Origin: Diorhabda sublineata
Taxonomy: Eukaryota > Arthropoda > Insecta > Coleoptera > Chrysomelidae
Direction: 5' to 3'
Assembly: GCF_026230105.1 (NCBI RefSeq)
Contig: NW_026614029.1
Coordinates: 1-64,000 of the forward strand
Length of the DNA stretch: 64,000 nt
The notes beneath the pieces are model-generated. The model was not told the origin of the DNA. It was given only the letters and a program-made list of their open reading frames with translations, and made no database searches. Positions 12,350 to 25,685 of the stretch are shown here, in pieces (position 1 is the first letter of the stretch; every line of letters starts with the position of its first letter). The translations under genes and the position numbers were made by a program.

Positions 12350-14331
12350 TTCGACTTCATGAGGAAGATAGACTTTGAAAATTTTCAATCAACACAAAGT
12401 GACAATCGACCTCAAAGGGCTTCAATGGATGTAAATCGACGATATCTGACAAAGTTGGATGCAAACTCATTCAAATATATAACAATTGATGAAATTCGAC
12501 TTCAAATGAGGAAGATAGACTTTGAAAATTTTCAATCAACACAAAGTGACAATCGACCTCAATGGGCTTCAATGAATGTAAATCGACGATATCTGACAAA
12601 GTTGGATGCAAACTCATTCAAATATATGGGAAATGTTGAAACTCGACTTCAAATGAGGAAGATAGACTTTGAAAATTTTCAATCAACACAAAATGACAAT
12701 CGACCTCAAAGGGCTTCAATGGATGTTAATCGACGATATCAGACAAAGTAAGATGCGAACTCACTCAAATATATAAGAAATGTTGAAATTCGACTTCAAA
12801 TGAGGAAGAAAGGTTTTAAAAATTTTCAATCAACACAAAGTGACAATCGACCTCAATGGCCTTCAATGAATGTAAATCGACGATATCTGACAAAGTTGGA
12901 TTCAAACTCATTCAAATATATGAGAAATGTTGAAACTCGACTTCAAATGAGGAAGATAGACTTTGAAAATTTTCAATCAACACAAAGTGACAATCGACCT
13001 CAATGGGCTTCAATGAATCTAAATCGACGATATCTGACAAAGTTGGATGCAAACTCATTCAAATATATAAGAAATGTTGAAATTCGTCTTCAAATGAGGA
13101 AGAAAGGTTTTAAAAATTTTCAATCATCGACCTCAAAAGGCTTCAATGGATGTAAATCGACGATATCTGACAAAGTTGGATGCAAACTCATTCAAATATA
13201 TGAGAAATGTTGAAACTCGACTTCAAATGAGGAAGATAGACTTTGAAAATTTTCAATCAACACAAAGTGACAATCGACCTCAATGGGCTTCAATGAATCT
13301 AAATCGACGATATCTGACAAAGTTGGATGCAAACTCATTCAAATATATAAGAAATGTTGAAATTCGACTTCATGAGGAAGATAGACTTTGAAAATTTTCA
13401 ATCAACACAAAGTGACAATCGACCTCAATGGCCTTCAATGAATGTAAATCGACGACATCTGACAAAGTTGGATGCAAACTCATTCAAATATGTGAGAAAT
13501 GTTGAAACTCGACTTCAAATGAGGAAGATAGACTTTGAAAATTTTCAATCAACACAAAGTGACAATCGACCTCAATGGCCTTCAATGAATGTAAATCGAC
13601 GATATCTGACAAAGTTGGATGCAAACTCATTCAAATATATGAGAAATGTTGAAACTCGACTTCAAATGAGGAAGATAGACTTTGAAAATTTTCAATCAAC
13701 ACAAAGTGACAATCGACCTCAATGGGCTTCAATGAATCTAAATCGACGATATCTGACAAAGTTGGATGCAAACTCATTCAAATATATAAGAAATGTTGAA
13801 ATTCGACTTCAAATGAGGAAGAAAGGTTTTAAAAATTTTCAATCATCCACCTCAAAAGGCTTCAATGGATGTAAATCGACGATATCTGACAAAGTTGGAT
13901 GCAAACTCATTCAAATATATGAGAAATGTTGAAACTCGACTTCAAATGAGGAAGATAGACTTTGAAAATTTTCAATCAACACAAAGTGACAATCGACCTC
14001 AATGGGCTTCAATGAATCTAAATCGACGATATCTGACAAAGTTGGATGCAAACTCATTCAAATATATAAGAAATGTTGAAATTCGACTTCATGAGGAAGA
14101 TAGACTTTGAAAATTTTCAATCAACACAAAGTGACAATCGACCTCAAAGGGCTTCAATGGATGTAAATCGACGATATCTGACAAAGTTGGATGCAAACTC
14201 ATTCAAATATATAACAATTGATGAAATTCGACTTCAAAAGAGGAAGATAGACTTTGAAAATTTTCAATCAACACAAAGTGACATCGACCTCAATGGGCTT
14301 CAATGAATGTAAATCGACGATATCTGACAAA
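12350..14331 (+). repeat. Segmental repeat C, copy 1 (offset 4345 bp)
   Basis: About 1.98 kb matches 16695-18676 at a constant offset of 4345 bp. Private markers held by both copies are 'aatatatgggaaatg', 'gaaattcgtcttc', 'cgacgacatctgac', 'aaatatgtgagaaatg', two 133-bp units and 'cttcaaaagaggaag'. Differences are few, for example 'ggattcaaac' at about 12900 and 'catccacctc' at about 13846. The constant offset shows no monomer gain or loss since the duplication. Confidence 0.88.
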
Positions 14332-15920
14332 GTTGGATGCAAACTCATTCAAATATATGAGAAATGTTGAAACTCGACTTCAAATGAGGAAGATAGACTT
14401 TGAAAATTTTCAATCAACACAAAGTGACAATCGACCTCAATGGGCTTCAATGGATCTAAATCGACGATATCTGACAAAGTTGGATGCAAACTCATTCAAA
14501 TATATAAGAAATGTTGAAATTCGACTTCATGAGGAAGATAGACTTTGAAAATTTTCAATCAACACAAAGTGACAATCGACCTCAAAGGGCTTCAATGGAT
14601 GTAAATCGACGATATCTGACAAAGTTGGATGCAAACTCATTCAAATATATAACAATTGATGAAATTCGACTTCAAATGAGGAAGATAGACTTTGAAAATT
14701 TTCAATCAACACAAAGTGACAATCGACCTCAATAGGCTTCAATGAATGTAAATCGACGATATCTGACAAAGTTGGATGCAAACTCATTCAAATATATGAG
14801 AAATGTTGAAACTCGACTTCAAATGAGGAAGATAGACTTTGAAAATTTCCAATTAACACAAAATGACAATCGACCTCAAAGGGCTTCAATGGATGTTAAT
14901 CGACGATATCAGACAAAGTAAGATGCGAACTCACTCAAATATATAAGAAATGTTGAAATTCGACTTCAAATGAGGAAGAAAGGTTTTAAAAATTTTCAAT
15001 CAACACAAAGTGACAATCGACCTCAATGGCCTTCAATGAATGTAAATCGACGATATCTGACAAAGTTGGATGCAAACTCATTCAAATATATGAGAAATGT
15101 TGAAACTCGACTTCAAATGAGGAAGATAGACATTGAAAATTTTCAATCAACACAAAGTGACAATCGACCTCAATGGGCTTCAATGAATCTAAATCGACGA
15201 TATCTGACAAAGTTGGATGCAAACTCACTCAAATATATAAGAAATGTTGAAATTCGACTTCAAATGAGGAAGAAAGGTTTTAAAAATTTTCAATCAACAC
15301 AAAGTGACAATCGACCTCAATGGCCTTCAATGAATGTAAATCGACGATATCTGACAAAGTTGGATGCAAACTCATTCAAATATATGAGAAATGTTGAAAC
15401 TCGACTTCAAATGAGGAAGATAGACTTTGAAAATTTTCAATCAACACAAAGTGACAATCGACCTTAATGGGCTTCAATGAATCTAAATCGACGATATCTG
15501 ACAAAGTTGGATGCAAACTCATTCAAATATATAAGAAATGTTGAAATTCGACTTCAAATGAGGAAGAAAGGTTTTAAAAATTTTCAATCAACACAAAGTG
15601 ACAATCGACCTCAAAGGGCTTCAATGGATGTAAATCGACGATATCTGACAAAGTTGGAAGCAAACTCATTCAAATATATGAGAAATGTTGAAATTCGACT
15701 TCAAATGAGGAAGATAGACTTTGAAAATTTTCAATCAACACAAAGTGACAATCGACCTCAATGGCCTTCAATGAATGTAAATCGACGATATCTGACAAAG
15801 TTGGATGCAAACTCATTCAAATATATGAGAAATGTTGAAACTCGACTTCAAATGAGGAAGATAGACTTTGAAAATTTTCAATCAACACAAAGTGACAATC
15901 GACCTCAATGGGCTTCAATG
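14305..15920 (+). repeat. Segmental repeat B, copy 2
   Basis: This is the shorter partner of 8315-10660, with one 735-bp unit instead of two. It has its own changes, including 'aaaatttccaattaacac' near 14846 and 'cgaccttaatggg' near 15461; the latter puts a TAA in the repeat frame. The block ends where 'aatggatctaaatcg' (about 15918) replaces the 'aatggatgtaaatcg' of copy 1. Confidence 0.7.
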
Positions 15921-16720
15921 GATCTAAATCGACGATATCTGACAAAGTTGGATGCAAACTCATTCAAATATATAAGAAATGTTGAAACTCGACTTCAAAT
16001 GAGGAAGATAGACTTTGAAAATTTTCAATCAACACAAAGTGACAATCGACCTCAATGGGCTTCAATGAATCTAAATCGACGATATCTGACAAAGTTGGAT
16101 GCAAACTCATTCAAATATATAAGAAATGTTGAAATTCGACTTCAAATGAGGAAGAAAGGTTTTAAAAATTTTCAATCATCGACCTCAAAAGGCTTCGATG
16201 GATGTAAATCGACGATATCTGACAAAGTTGGATGCAAACTCATTCAAATATATGAGAAATGTTGAAACTCGACTTCAAATGAGGAAGATAGACTTTGAAA
16301 ATTTTCAATCAACACAAAGTGACAATCGACCTCAATGGGCTTCAATGAATCTAAATCGACGATATCTGACAAAGTTGGATGCAAACTCATTCAAATATAT
16401 AAGAAATGTTGAAATTCGACTTCAAATGAGGAAGAAAGGTTTTAAAAATTTTCAATCATCGACCTCAAAAGGCTTCGATGGATGTAAATCGACGATATCT
16501 GACAAAGTTGGATGCAAACTCATTCAAATATATGAGAAATGTTGAAACTCGACTTCAAATGAGGAAGATAGACTTTGAAAATTTTCAATCAACACAAAGT
16601 GACAATCGACCTCAATGGGCTTCAATGAATCTAAATCGACGATATCTGACAAAGTTGGATGCAAACTCATTCAAATATATAAGAAATGTTGAAATTCGAC
16701 TTCATGAGGAAGATAGACTT
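15918..16720 (+). repeat. 280-bp dimer (147 + 133 bp) tandem copies
   Basis: A 147-bp unit followed by a 133-bp unit repeats with a 280-bp period: the 'caatcatcgacctc' deletion junction lies at about 16178 and 16458, with the same flanking monomers. 'ggcttcgatgg' accompanies both. Single copies of the same 133-bp type occur at about 13125, 13845, 17470 and 18189, so this is a short local expansion of a widespread variant. Confidence 0.8.
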
Positions 16721-18676
16721 TGAAAATTTTCAATCAACACAAAGTGACAATCGACCTCAAAGGGCTTCAATGGATGTAAATCGACGATATCTGACAAAGT
16801 TGGATGCAAACTCATTCAAATATATAACAATTGATGAAATTCGACTTCAAATGAGGAAGATAGACTTTGAAAATTTTCAAACAACACAAAGTGACAATCG
16901 ACCTCAATGGGCTTCAATGAATGTAAATCGACGATATCTGACAAAGTTGGATGCAAACTCATTCAAATATATGGGAAATGTTGAAACTCGACTTCAAATG
17001 AGGAAGATAGACTTTGAAAATTTTCAATCAACACAAAATGACAATCGACCTCAAAGGGCTTCAATGGATGTTAATCGACGATATCAGACAAAGTAAGATG
17101 CGAACTCACTCAAATATATAAGAAATGTTGAAATTCGACTTCAAATGAGGAAGAAAGGTTTTAAAAATTTTCAATCAACACAAAGTGACAATCGACCTCA
17201 ATGGCCTTCAATGAATGTAAATCGACGATATCTGACAAAGTTGGATGCAAACTCATTCAAATATATGAGAAATGTTGAAACTCGACTTCAATTGAGGAAG
17301 ATAGACTTTGAAAATTTTCAATCAACACAAAGTGACAATCGACCTCAATGGGCTTCAATGAATCTAAATCGACGATATCTGACAAAGTTGGATGCAAACT
17401 CATTCAAATATATAAGAAATGTTGAAATTCGTCTTCAAATGAGGAAGAAAGGTTTTAAAAATTTTCAATCATCGACCTCAAAAGGCTTCAATGGATGTAA
17501 ATCGACGATATCTGACAAAGTTGGATGCAAACTCATTCAAATATATGAGAAATGTTGAAACTCGACTTCAAATGAGGAAGATAGACTTTGAAAATTTTCA
17601 ATCAACACAAAGTGACAATCGACCTCAATGGGCTTCAATGAATCTAAATCGACGATATCTGACAAAGTTGGATGCAAACTCATTCAAATATATAAGAAAT
17701 GTTGAAATTCGACTTCATGAGGAAGATAGACTTTGAAAATTTTCAATCAACACAAAGTGACAATCGACCTCAATGGCCTTCAATGAATGTAAATCGACGA
17801 CATCTGACAAAGTTGGATGCAAACTCATTCAAATATGTGAGAAATGTTGAAACTCGACTTCAAATGAGGAAGATAGACTTTGAAAATTTTCAATCAACAC
17901 AAAGTGACAATCGACCTCAATGGCCTTCAATGAATGTAAATCGACGATATCTGACAAAGTTGGATGCAAACTCATTCAAATATATGAGAAATGTTGAAAC
18001 TCGACTTCAAATGAGGAAGATAGACTTTGAAAATTTTCAATCAACACAAAGTGACAATCGACTTCAATGGGCTTCAATGAATCTAAATCGACGATATCTG
18101 ACAAAGTTGGATGCAAACTCATTCAAATATATAAGAAATGTTGAAATTCGACTTCAAATGAGGAAGAAAGGTTTTAAAAATTTTCAATCATCGACCTCAA
18201 AAGGCTTCGATGGATGTAAATCGACGATATCTGACAAAGTTGGATGCAAACTCATTCAAATATATGAGAAATGTTGAAACTCGACTTCAAATGAGGAAGA
18301 TAGACTTTGAAAATTTTCAATCAACACAAAGTGACAATCGACCTCAATGGGCTTCAATGAATCTAAATCGACGATATCTGACAAAGTTGGATGCAAACTC
18401 ATTCAAATATATAAGAAATGTTGAAATTCGACTTCATGAGGAAGATAGACTTTGAAAATTTTCAATCAACACAAAGTGACAATCGACCTCAAAGGGCTTC
18501 AATGGATGTAAATCGACGATATCTGACAAAGTTGGATGCAAACTCATTCAAATATATAACAATTGATGAAATTCGACTTCAAAAGAGGAAGATAGACTTT
18601 GAAAATTTTCAATCAACACAAAGTGACATCGACCTCAATGGGCTTCAATGAATGTAAATCGACGATATCTGACAAA
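16695..18676 (+). repeat. Segmental repeat C, copy 2
   Basis: Partner of 12350-14331, with the same private variants in the same order. Copy-specific changes include 'caattgaggaag' at about 17290, 'ttttcaaacaacac' at about 16876 and 'cgacttcaatggg' at about 18060. Similarity stops near 18676, where this copy goes on with 'aaagttagatgc' and copy 1 with 'aaagttggatgc'. This right edge also marks the switch from domain B to domain C. Confidence 0.88.
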
Positions 18677-19992
18677 GTTAGATGCAAACTCATTCAAATA
18701 TATAAAAAATGTTGAAATTCGACTTCAAATGAGGAAGATAGACTTTGAAAGTTTTCAATCAACACAATGTGACAATCGACCTCAATGTGCTTCAATGAAT
18801 GTAAATCGACGATATCTGACAAAGTTGGATGCAAACTCATTCAAATATATAAGAAATGTTGAAACTCGACTTAAAATGAGGAAGATGGACTTTGAAAATT
18901 TTCAATCAACACAAAGTGACAATCGACCTCAAAGGGCTTCAATGGATGTTAATCGACGATATCTGACAAAGTAAGATGCGAACTCACTCAAATATATAAG
19001 AAATGTTGAAATTCGACTTCAAAGGAGGAAGAAAGGCTTTAAAAATTTTCAATCAACACAAAGTGACAATCGACCTCAATTGGCTTCAATGTATGTAAAT
19101 CGACGATATCTGACAAAGTTGGATGCAAACTCATTCAAATATATGAGAAATGTTGAAATTCGACTTCATGAGGAAAATAGACTTTGAAAATTTTCAATCA
19201 ACACAAAGTGACAATCGACCTCAAAGGGCTTCAATTGATGTTAATCGACGATATCTGACAAAGTTGGATGCAAACTCATTCAAATATATAAGAAATGTTG
19301 GAATTCGACTTCAAATGAGGAAGAAAGGCTTTAAAAATTTTCAATCAACACAAAGTGACAATCGACCTCAATGGGCTTCAATGGATGTTAATCGACGATA
19401 TCTGACAAAGTTGGATGCGAACTCACTCAAATATATAAGAAATGTTGAAATTCGACTTCAAAGGAGGAAGAAAGGCTTTAAAAATTTTCAATCAACACAA
19501 AGTGACAATCGACCTCAATTGGCTTCAATGTATGTAAATCGACGATATCTGACAAAGTTGGATGCAAACTCATTCAAATATACGAGAAATGTTGAAATTC
19601 GACTTCATGAGGAAAATAGACTTTGAAAATTTTCAATCAACACAAAGTGACAATCGACCTCAAAGGGCTTCAATGGATGTAAATCGACGATATCTGACAA
19701 AGTTGGATGCAAACTCATTCAAATATATAAGAAATGTTGGAATTTGACTTCAAATGAGGAAGATAGACTTTGAAAATTTTCAATCAACACAAAGTGACAA
19801 TCGACCTCAAAGGGCTTCAATGGATGTAAATTGACGATATCTGACAAAGTTGGATGCAAACTCATTCAAATATATAAGAAATGTTGGAATTTGACTTCAA
19901 ATGAGGAAGATAGACTTTGAAAATTTTCAATCAACACAAAGTGACAATCGACCTCAAAGGGCTTCAATTGATGTTAATCGACGATATCTGAA

Positions 19993-20857
19993 AAAGTAAG
20001 ATGAGAACTCACTCAAATATATAAGAAATGTTGAAATTCGACTTCAAATGAGGAAGAAAGGCTTTAAAAATTTTCAATCAACACAAAGTGACAATCGACA
20101 TCAATGGGCTTCAATGAATGTAAATCGACGATATCTGACAAAGTTGGATGCGAACTCATTCAAATATATAAGAAATGTTGAAATTCGACTTCAAATGAGG
20201 AAGAAAGACTTTAAAAATTTTCAATCAACACAAAGTGACAATCGACTCAATGGATGTTAATCGATGATATCTGACAAAGTTAGATGTAAACTCATTCAAA
20301 TATATAACATTTGATGAAATTCGACTTCAAATGAGGAAGATAGACTTTGAAAATTTTCAATCAACACAAAGTGACAATCGACCTCAATGGGCTTCAATGA
20401 ATGTAAATCGACGATATCTGACAAAGTAAGATGAGAACTCACTCAAATATATAAGAAATGTTGAAATTCGACTTCAAATGAGGAAGAAAGGCTTTAAAAA
20501 TTTTCAATCAACACAAAGTGACAATCGACATCAATGGGCTTCAATGAATGTAAATCGACGATATCTGACAAAGTTGGATGCGAACTCATTCAAATATATA
20601 AGAAATGTTGAAATTCGACTTCAAATGAGGAAGAAAGACTTTAAAAATTTTCAATCAACACAAAGTGACAATCGACTCAATGGATGTTAATCGATGATAT
20701 CTGACAAAGTTAGATGTAAACTCATTCAAATATATAACATTTGATGAAATTCGACTTCAAATGAGGAAGATAGACTTTGAAAATTTTCAATCAACACAAA
20801 GTGACAATCGACCTCAATGGGCTTCAATGAATGTAAATCGACGATATCTGACAAAGT
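19993..20857 (+). repeat. 430-bp trimer, two nearly perfect copies
   Basis: Bases 19993-20427 and 20423-20857 read the same through three monomers, one of them 136 bp long (3 x 147 minus 11 = 430). Shared private variants are 'aatcgacatcaatggg', 'gatgcgaactcattc', 'aatcgatgatatctgac' and 'tagatgtaaactc'. I saw no difference between the copies by eye, so the duplication looks very recent. Confidence 0.88.
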
Positions 20858-23800
20858 TGGATGCAAACTCATTCAAATATATAAGAAATGTTGAAATTCG
20901 ACTTCAAATGAGGAAGATAGAATTAGAAAATTTTCAATCAACACAAAATGACAATCGACCTCAAAGGGCTTCAATTGATGTTAATCGACGATATCTGAAA
21001 AAGTAAGATGAGAACTCACTCAAATATATAAGAAATGTTGAAATTCGACTTCAAATGAGGAAGAAAGGCTTTAAAAATTCTCAATCAACACAAAGTGACA
21101 ATCGACCTCAATGGGCTTCAATGGATGTTAATCGACGAAATCTGACAAAGTTGGATGCGAACTCATTCAAATATATAAGAAATGTTGAAATTTGACTTCA
21201 AATGAGGAAGATAGACTTTGAAAATTTTCAATCAACACAAAGTGACAATCGACCTCAAAGGGCTTCAATGGATGTTAATCGACGATATCTGACAAAGTAA
21301 GATGCGAACTCACTCAAATATATAAGAAATGTTGAAATTCGACTTCAAATGAGGAAGAAAGGCTTTAAAAATTTTCAATCAACACAAAGTGACAATCGAC
21401 CTCAATTGGCTTCAATGAATGTAAATCGACGATATCTGACAAAGTTGGATGCAAACTCATTCAAATACATCAGAAATGTTGAAATTCGACTTCATGAGGA
21501 AGATAGACTTTGAAAATTTTCAATCAACACAAAGTGACAATCGACCTCAAAGGGCTTCAATGGATGTAAATCGACGATATCTGACAAAGTTGGATGCAAA
21601 CTCATTCAAATATATAAGAAATGTTGAAACTCGACTTCAAATGAGGAAGATAGACTTTGGAAATTTTCAATCAACACAAAGTGACAATCGACCTCAATGG
21701 GCTTCAATGAATCTAAATCGACGATATCTGACAAAATTGGATGCAAACTCATTCAAATATATCAGAAATGTTGAAATTCGACTTCATGAGGAAGATAGAC
21801 TTTGAAAATTTTCAATCAACACAAAGTGACAATCGACCTCAAAGGGCTTCAATGGATGTAAATCGACGATATCTGACAAAGTTGGATGCAAACTCATTCA
21901 AATATATGAGAAATGTTGAAACTCGACTTCAAATGAGGAAGATAGACTTTGGAAATTTTCAATCAACACAAAGTGACAATCGACCTCAAAGGGCTTCAAT
22001 GGATGTAAATCGACGATATCTGACAAAGTTAGATGCAAACTCATTCAAATATATAAAAAATGTTGAAATTCGACTTCAAATGAGGAAGATATACTTTGGA
22101 AATTTTCAATCAACACAAAGTGACAATCGACCTCAATGGGCTTCAATGAATCTAAATCGACGATATCTGACAAAATTGGATGCAAACTCGTTCAGATATA
22201 TCAGAAATGTTGAAATTCGACTTCATGAGGAAGATAGACTTTGAAAATTTTCAATCAACACAAAGTGACAATCGACCTCAAAGGGCTTCAATGGATGTAA
22301 ATCGACGATATCTGACAAAGTTGGATGCAAACTCATTCAAATATATAAGAAATGTTGAAATTTGACTTCAAATGAGGAAGATAGACTTTAAAAATTTTCA
22401 ATCAACACAAAGTGACAATCGACCTCAAAGGGCTTCAATGGATGTCAATCGACGATATCTGACAAAGTTAGATGCAAACTCATTCAAATATATAAGGAAT
22501 GTTGAAATTCGACTTCAAATGAGGAAGAAAGACTTTGAAAATTTTCAATCAACACAAAGTGACAATCGACTCAATGGATGTTAATCGATGATATCTGACA
22601 AAGTTAGATGTAAACTCATTCAAATATATAACATTTGATAAAATTCGACTTCAAATGAGGAAGATAGACTTTGAAAATTTTCAATCAACACAAAGTGACA
22701 ATCGACCTCAATGGGCTTCAATGAATGTAAATCGACGATATCTGACAAAGTTGGATGCAAACTCATTCAAATATATAAGAAATGTTGAAATTCGACTTCA
22801 AATGAGGAAGATAGAATTAGAAAATTTTCAATCAACACAAAATGACAATCGACCTCAAAGGGCTTCAATTGATGTTAATCGACGATATCTGAAAAAGTAA
22901 GATGAGAACTCACTCAAATATATGAGAAATGTTGAAATTCGACTTCAAATGAGGAAGTTAGACTTTGAAAATTTTCAATCAACACAAAGTGACAATCGAC
23001 CTCAATGGGCTTCAATGAATGTAAATCGACGATATCTGACAAAGTTGGATGCAAACTCATTCAAATATATAAGAAATGTTGAAATTCGACTTCAAATGAG
23101 GAAGATAGACTTTGAAAATTTTCAATCAACACAAAGTGACAATCGACTCAATGGATGTTAATCGATGATATCTGACAAAGTTAGATGTAAACTCATTCAA
23201 ATATATAACATTTGATAAAATTCGACTTCAAATGAGGAAGATAGACTTTGAAAATTTTCAATCAACACAAAGTGACAATCGACCTCAATGGGCTTCAATG
23301 AATGTAAATCGACGATATCTGACAAAGTTGGATGCAAACTCATTCAAATATATAAGAAATGTTGAAATTCGACTTCAAATGAGAAAGATAGAATTAGAAA
23401 ATTTTCAATCAACACAAAATGACAATTGACCTCAAAGGGCTTCAATTGATGTTAATCGACGATATCTGAAAAAGTAAGATGAGAACTCACTCAAATATAT
23501 GAGAAATGTTGAAATTCGACTTCAAATGAGGAAGTTAGACTTTGAAAATTTTCAATCAACACAAAGTGACAATCGACCTCAATGGGCTTCAATGAATGTA
23601 AATCGACGATATCTGACAAAGTTGGATGCAAACTCATTCAAATATATAAGAAATGTTGAAATTCGACTTCAAATGAGGAAGTTAGACTTTGAAAATTTTC
23701 AATCAACACAAAATGACAATCGACCTCAAAGGGCTTCAATGGATGTAAATCGACGATATCTGACAAAGTTGGATGCAAACTCATTCAAATATATAAGAAA

Positions 23801-25685
23801 TGTTGAAATTTGACTTCAAATGAGGAAGATAGACTTTGAAAATTTTCAATCAACACAAAGTGACAATCGACCTCAAAGGGCTTCAATTGATGTTAATCGA
23901 CGATATCTGAAAAAGTAAGATGAGAACTCACTCAAATATATAAGAAATGTTGAAATTCGACTTCAAATGAGGAAGAAAGGCTTTAAAAATTTTCAATCAA
24001 CACAAAGTGACAATCGACATCAATGGGCTTCAATGAATATAAATCGACGATATCTGACAAAGTTGGAAGCGAACTCATTCAAATATATAAGAAATGTTGA
24101 AATTTGACTTCAAATGAGGAAGGTAGACTTTGAAAATTTTCAATCAACACAAAGTGACAATCGACCTCAAAGGGCTTCAATGGATGTTAATCGACGATAT
24201 CTGACAAAGTAAGATGCGAACTCACTCAAATATATAAGAAATGTTGAAATTCGACTTCAAATGAAGAAGAAAGGCTTTAAAAATTTTCAATCAACACAAA
24301 GTGACAATCGACCTCAATGGGCTTCAATGAATGTAAATCGACGATATCTGACAAATTTGGATGCAAACTCTTTCAAATATATGAGAAATGTTGAAACTCG
24401 ACTTCAAATGAGGAAGATAGTTTGGAAATTTTCAATCAACACAAAGTGACAATCGACCTCAATGGGCTTCAATGAATCTAAATCGACAATATCTGACAAA
24501 GTTGGATGCGAACTCATTCAAATATATAAGAAATGTTGAAATTCGACTTCATGAGGAAGATAGACTTTGAAAATTTTCAATCAACACAAAGTGACAATCG
24601 ACCTCAAAGGGGTTCAATGGATGTAAATCAACGATATCTGACAAAGTTGGATGCAAACTCATTCAAATATATAACAATTGATGAAATTCGACTTCAAATG
24701 AGGAAGATAGACTTTGAAAATTTTCAATCAACACAAAGTGACAATCGACCTCAATGGGCTTCAATGAATGTAAATCGACGATATCTGACAATGTTGGATG
24801 CAAACTCATTCAAATATATAAGAAATGTTGAAATTCGACTTCAAATGAGGAAGAAAGGCTTTTAAAATTTTCAATCAACACAAAGTGACAATCGACCTCA
24901 ATGGGCTTCAATTGATGTTAATCGACGATATCTTAAAAAGTAAGATGAGAACTCACTCAAATATATAAGAAATGTTGAAATTCGACTTCAAATGAGGAAG
25001 ATAGAATTAGAAAATTTTCAATCAACACAAAATGACAATCGACCTCAAAGGGCTTCAATTGATGTTAATCGACGATATCTGAAAAAGTAAGATGAGAACT
25101 CACTCAAATATATAAGAAATGTTGAAATTCGACTTCAAATGAGGAAGAAAGGCTTTAAAAATTTTCAATCAACACAAAGTGACAATCGACCTCAATGGGC
25201 TTCAATCGATGTTAATCGACGATATCTGACAAAGTTGGATGCGAACTCATTCAAATATATAAGAAATGTTGAAATTTGACTTCAAATGAGGAAGATAGAC
25301 TTTGAAAATTTTCAATCAACACAAAGTGACAATCGACCTCAAAGGGCTTCAATGGATGTTAATCGACGATATCTGACAAAGTAAGATGCGAACTCACTCA
25401 AATATATAAGAAATGTTGAAATTCGACTTCAAATGAGGAAGAAAGGCTTTAAAAATTTTCAATCAACACAAAGTGACAATCGACCTCAATGGGCTTCAAT
25501 GAATCTAAATCGACGATATCTGACAAAGTTGGATGCAAACTCATTCAAATATATAAGAAATGTTGAAATTTGACTTTAAATGAGGAAGATAGACTTTGAA
25601 AATTTTCAATCAACACAAAGTGACAATCGACCTCAAAGGGCTTCAATGGATGTTAATCGACGATATCTGACAAAGTAAGATGCGA

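Larger units (their letters stand above)
8559..18676 (+). repeat. Satellite domain B: 'aaaggtttt' and 'tggccttc' monomers
   Basis: The domain alternates monomers with 'gaagaaaggttttaaaaatt', 'cctcaatggccttc', 'aatatatgagaaatg' and 'gaatctaaatcg'. Local markers are 'gttggaagcaaac', 'gatatcagacaaag' and the 14-bp-deleted 133-bp unit. The longest open frame of the window (9715-11244, 509 codons) falls here because no length variant or stop variant interrupts ten successive monomers. I do not regard that frame as a gene. Confidence 0.8.
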
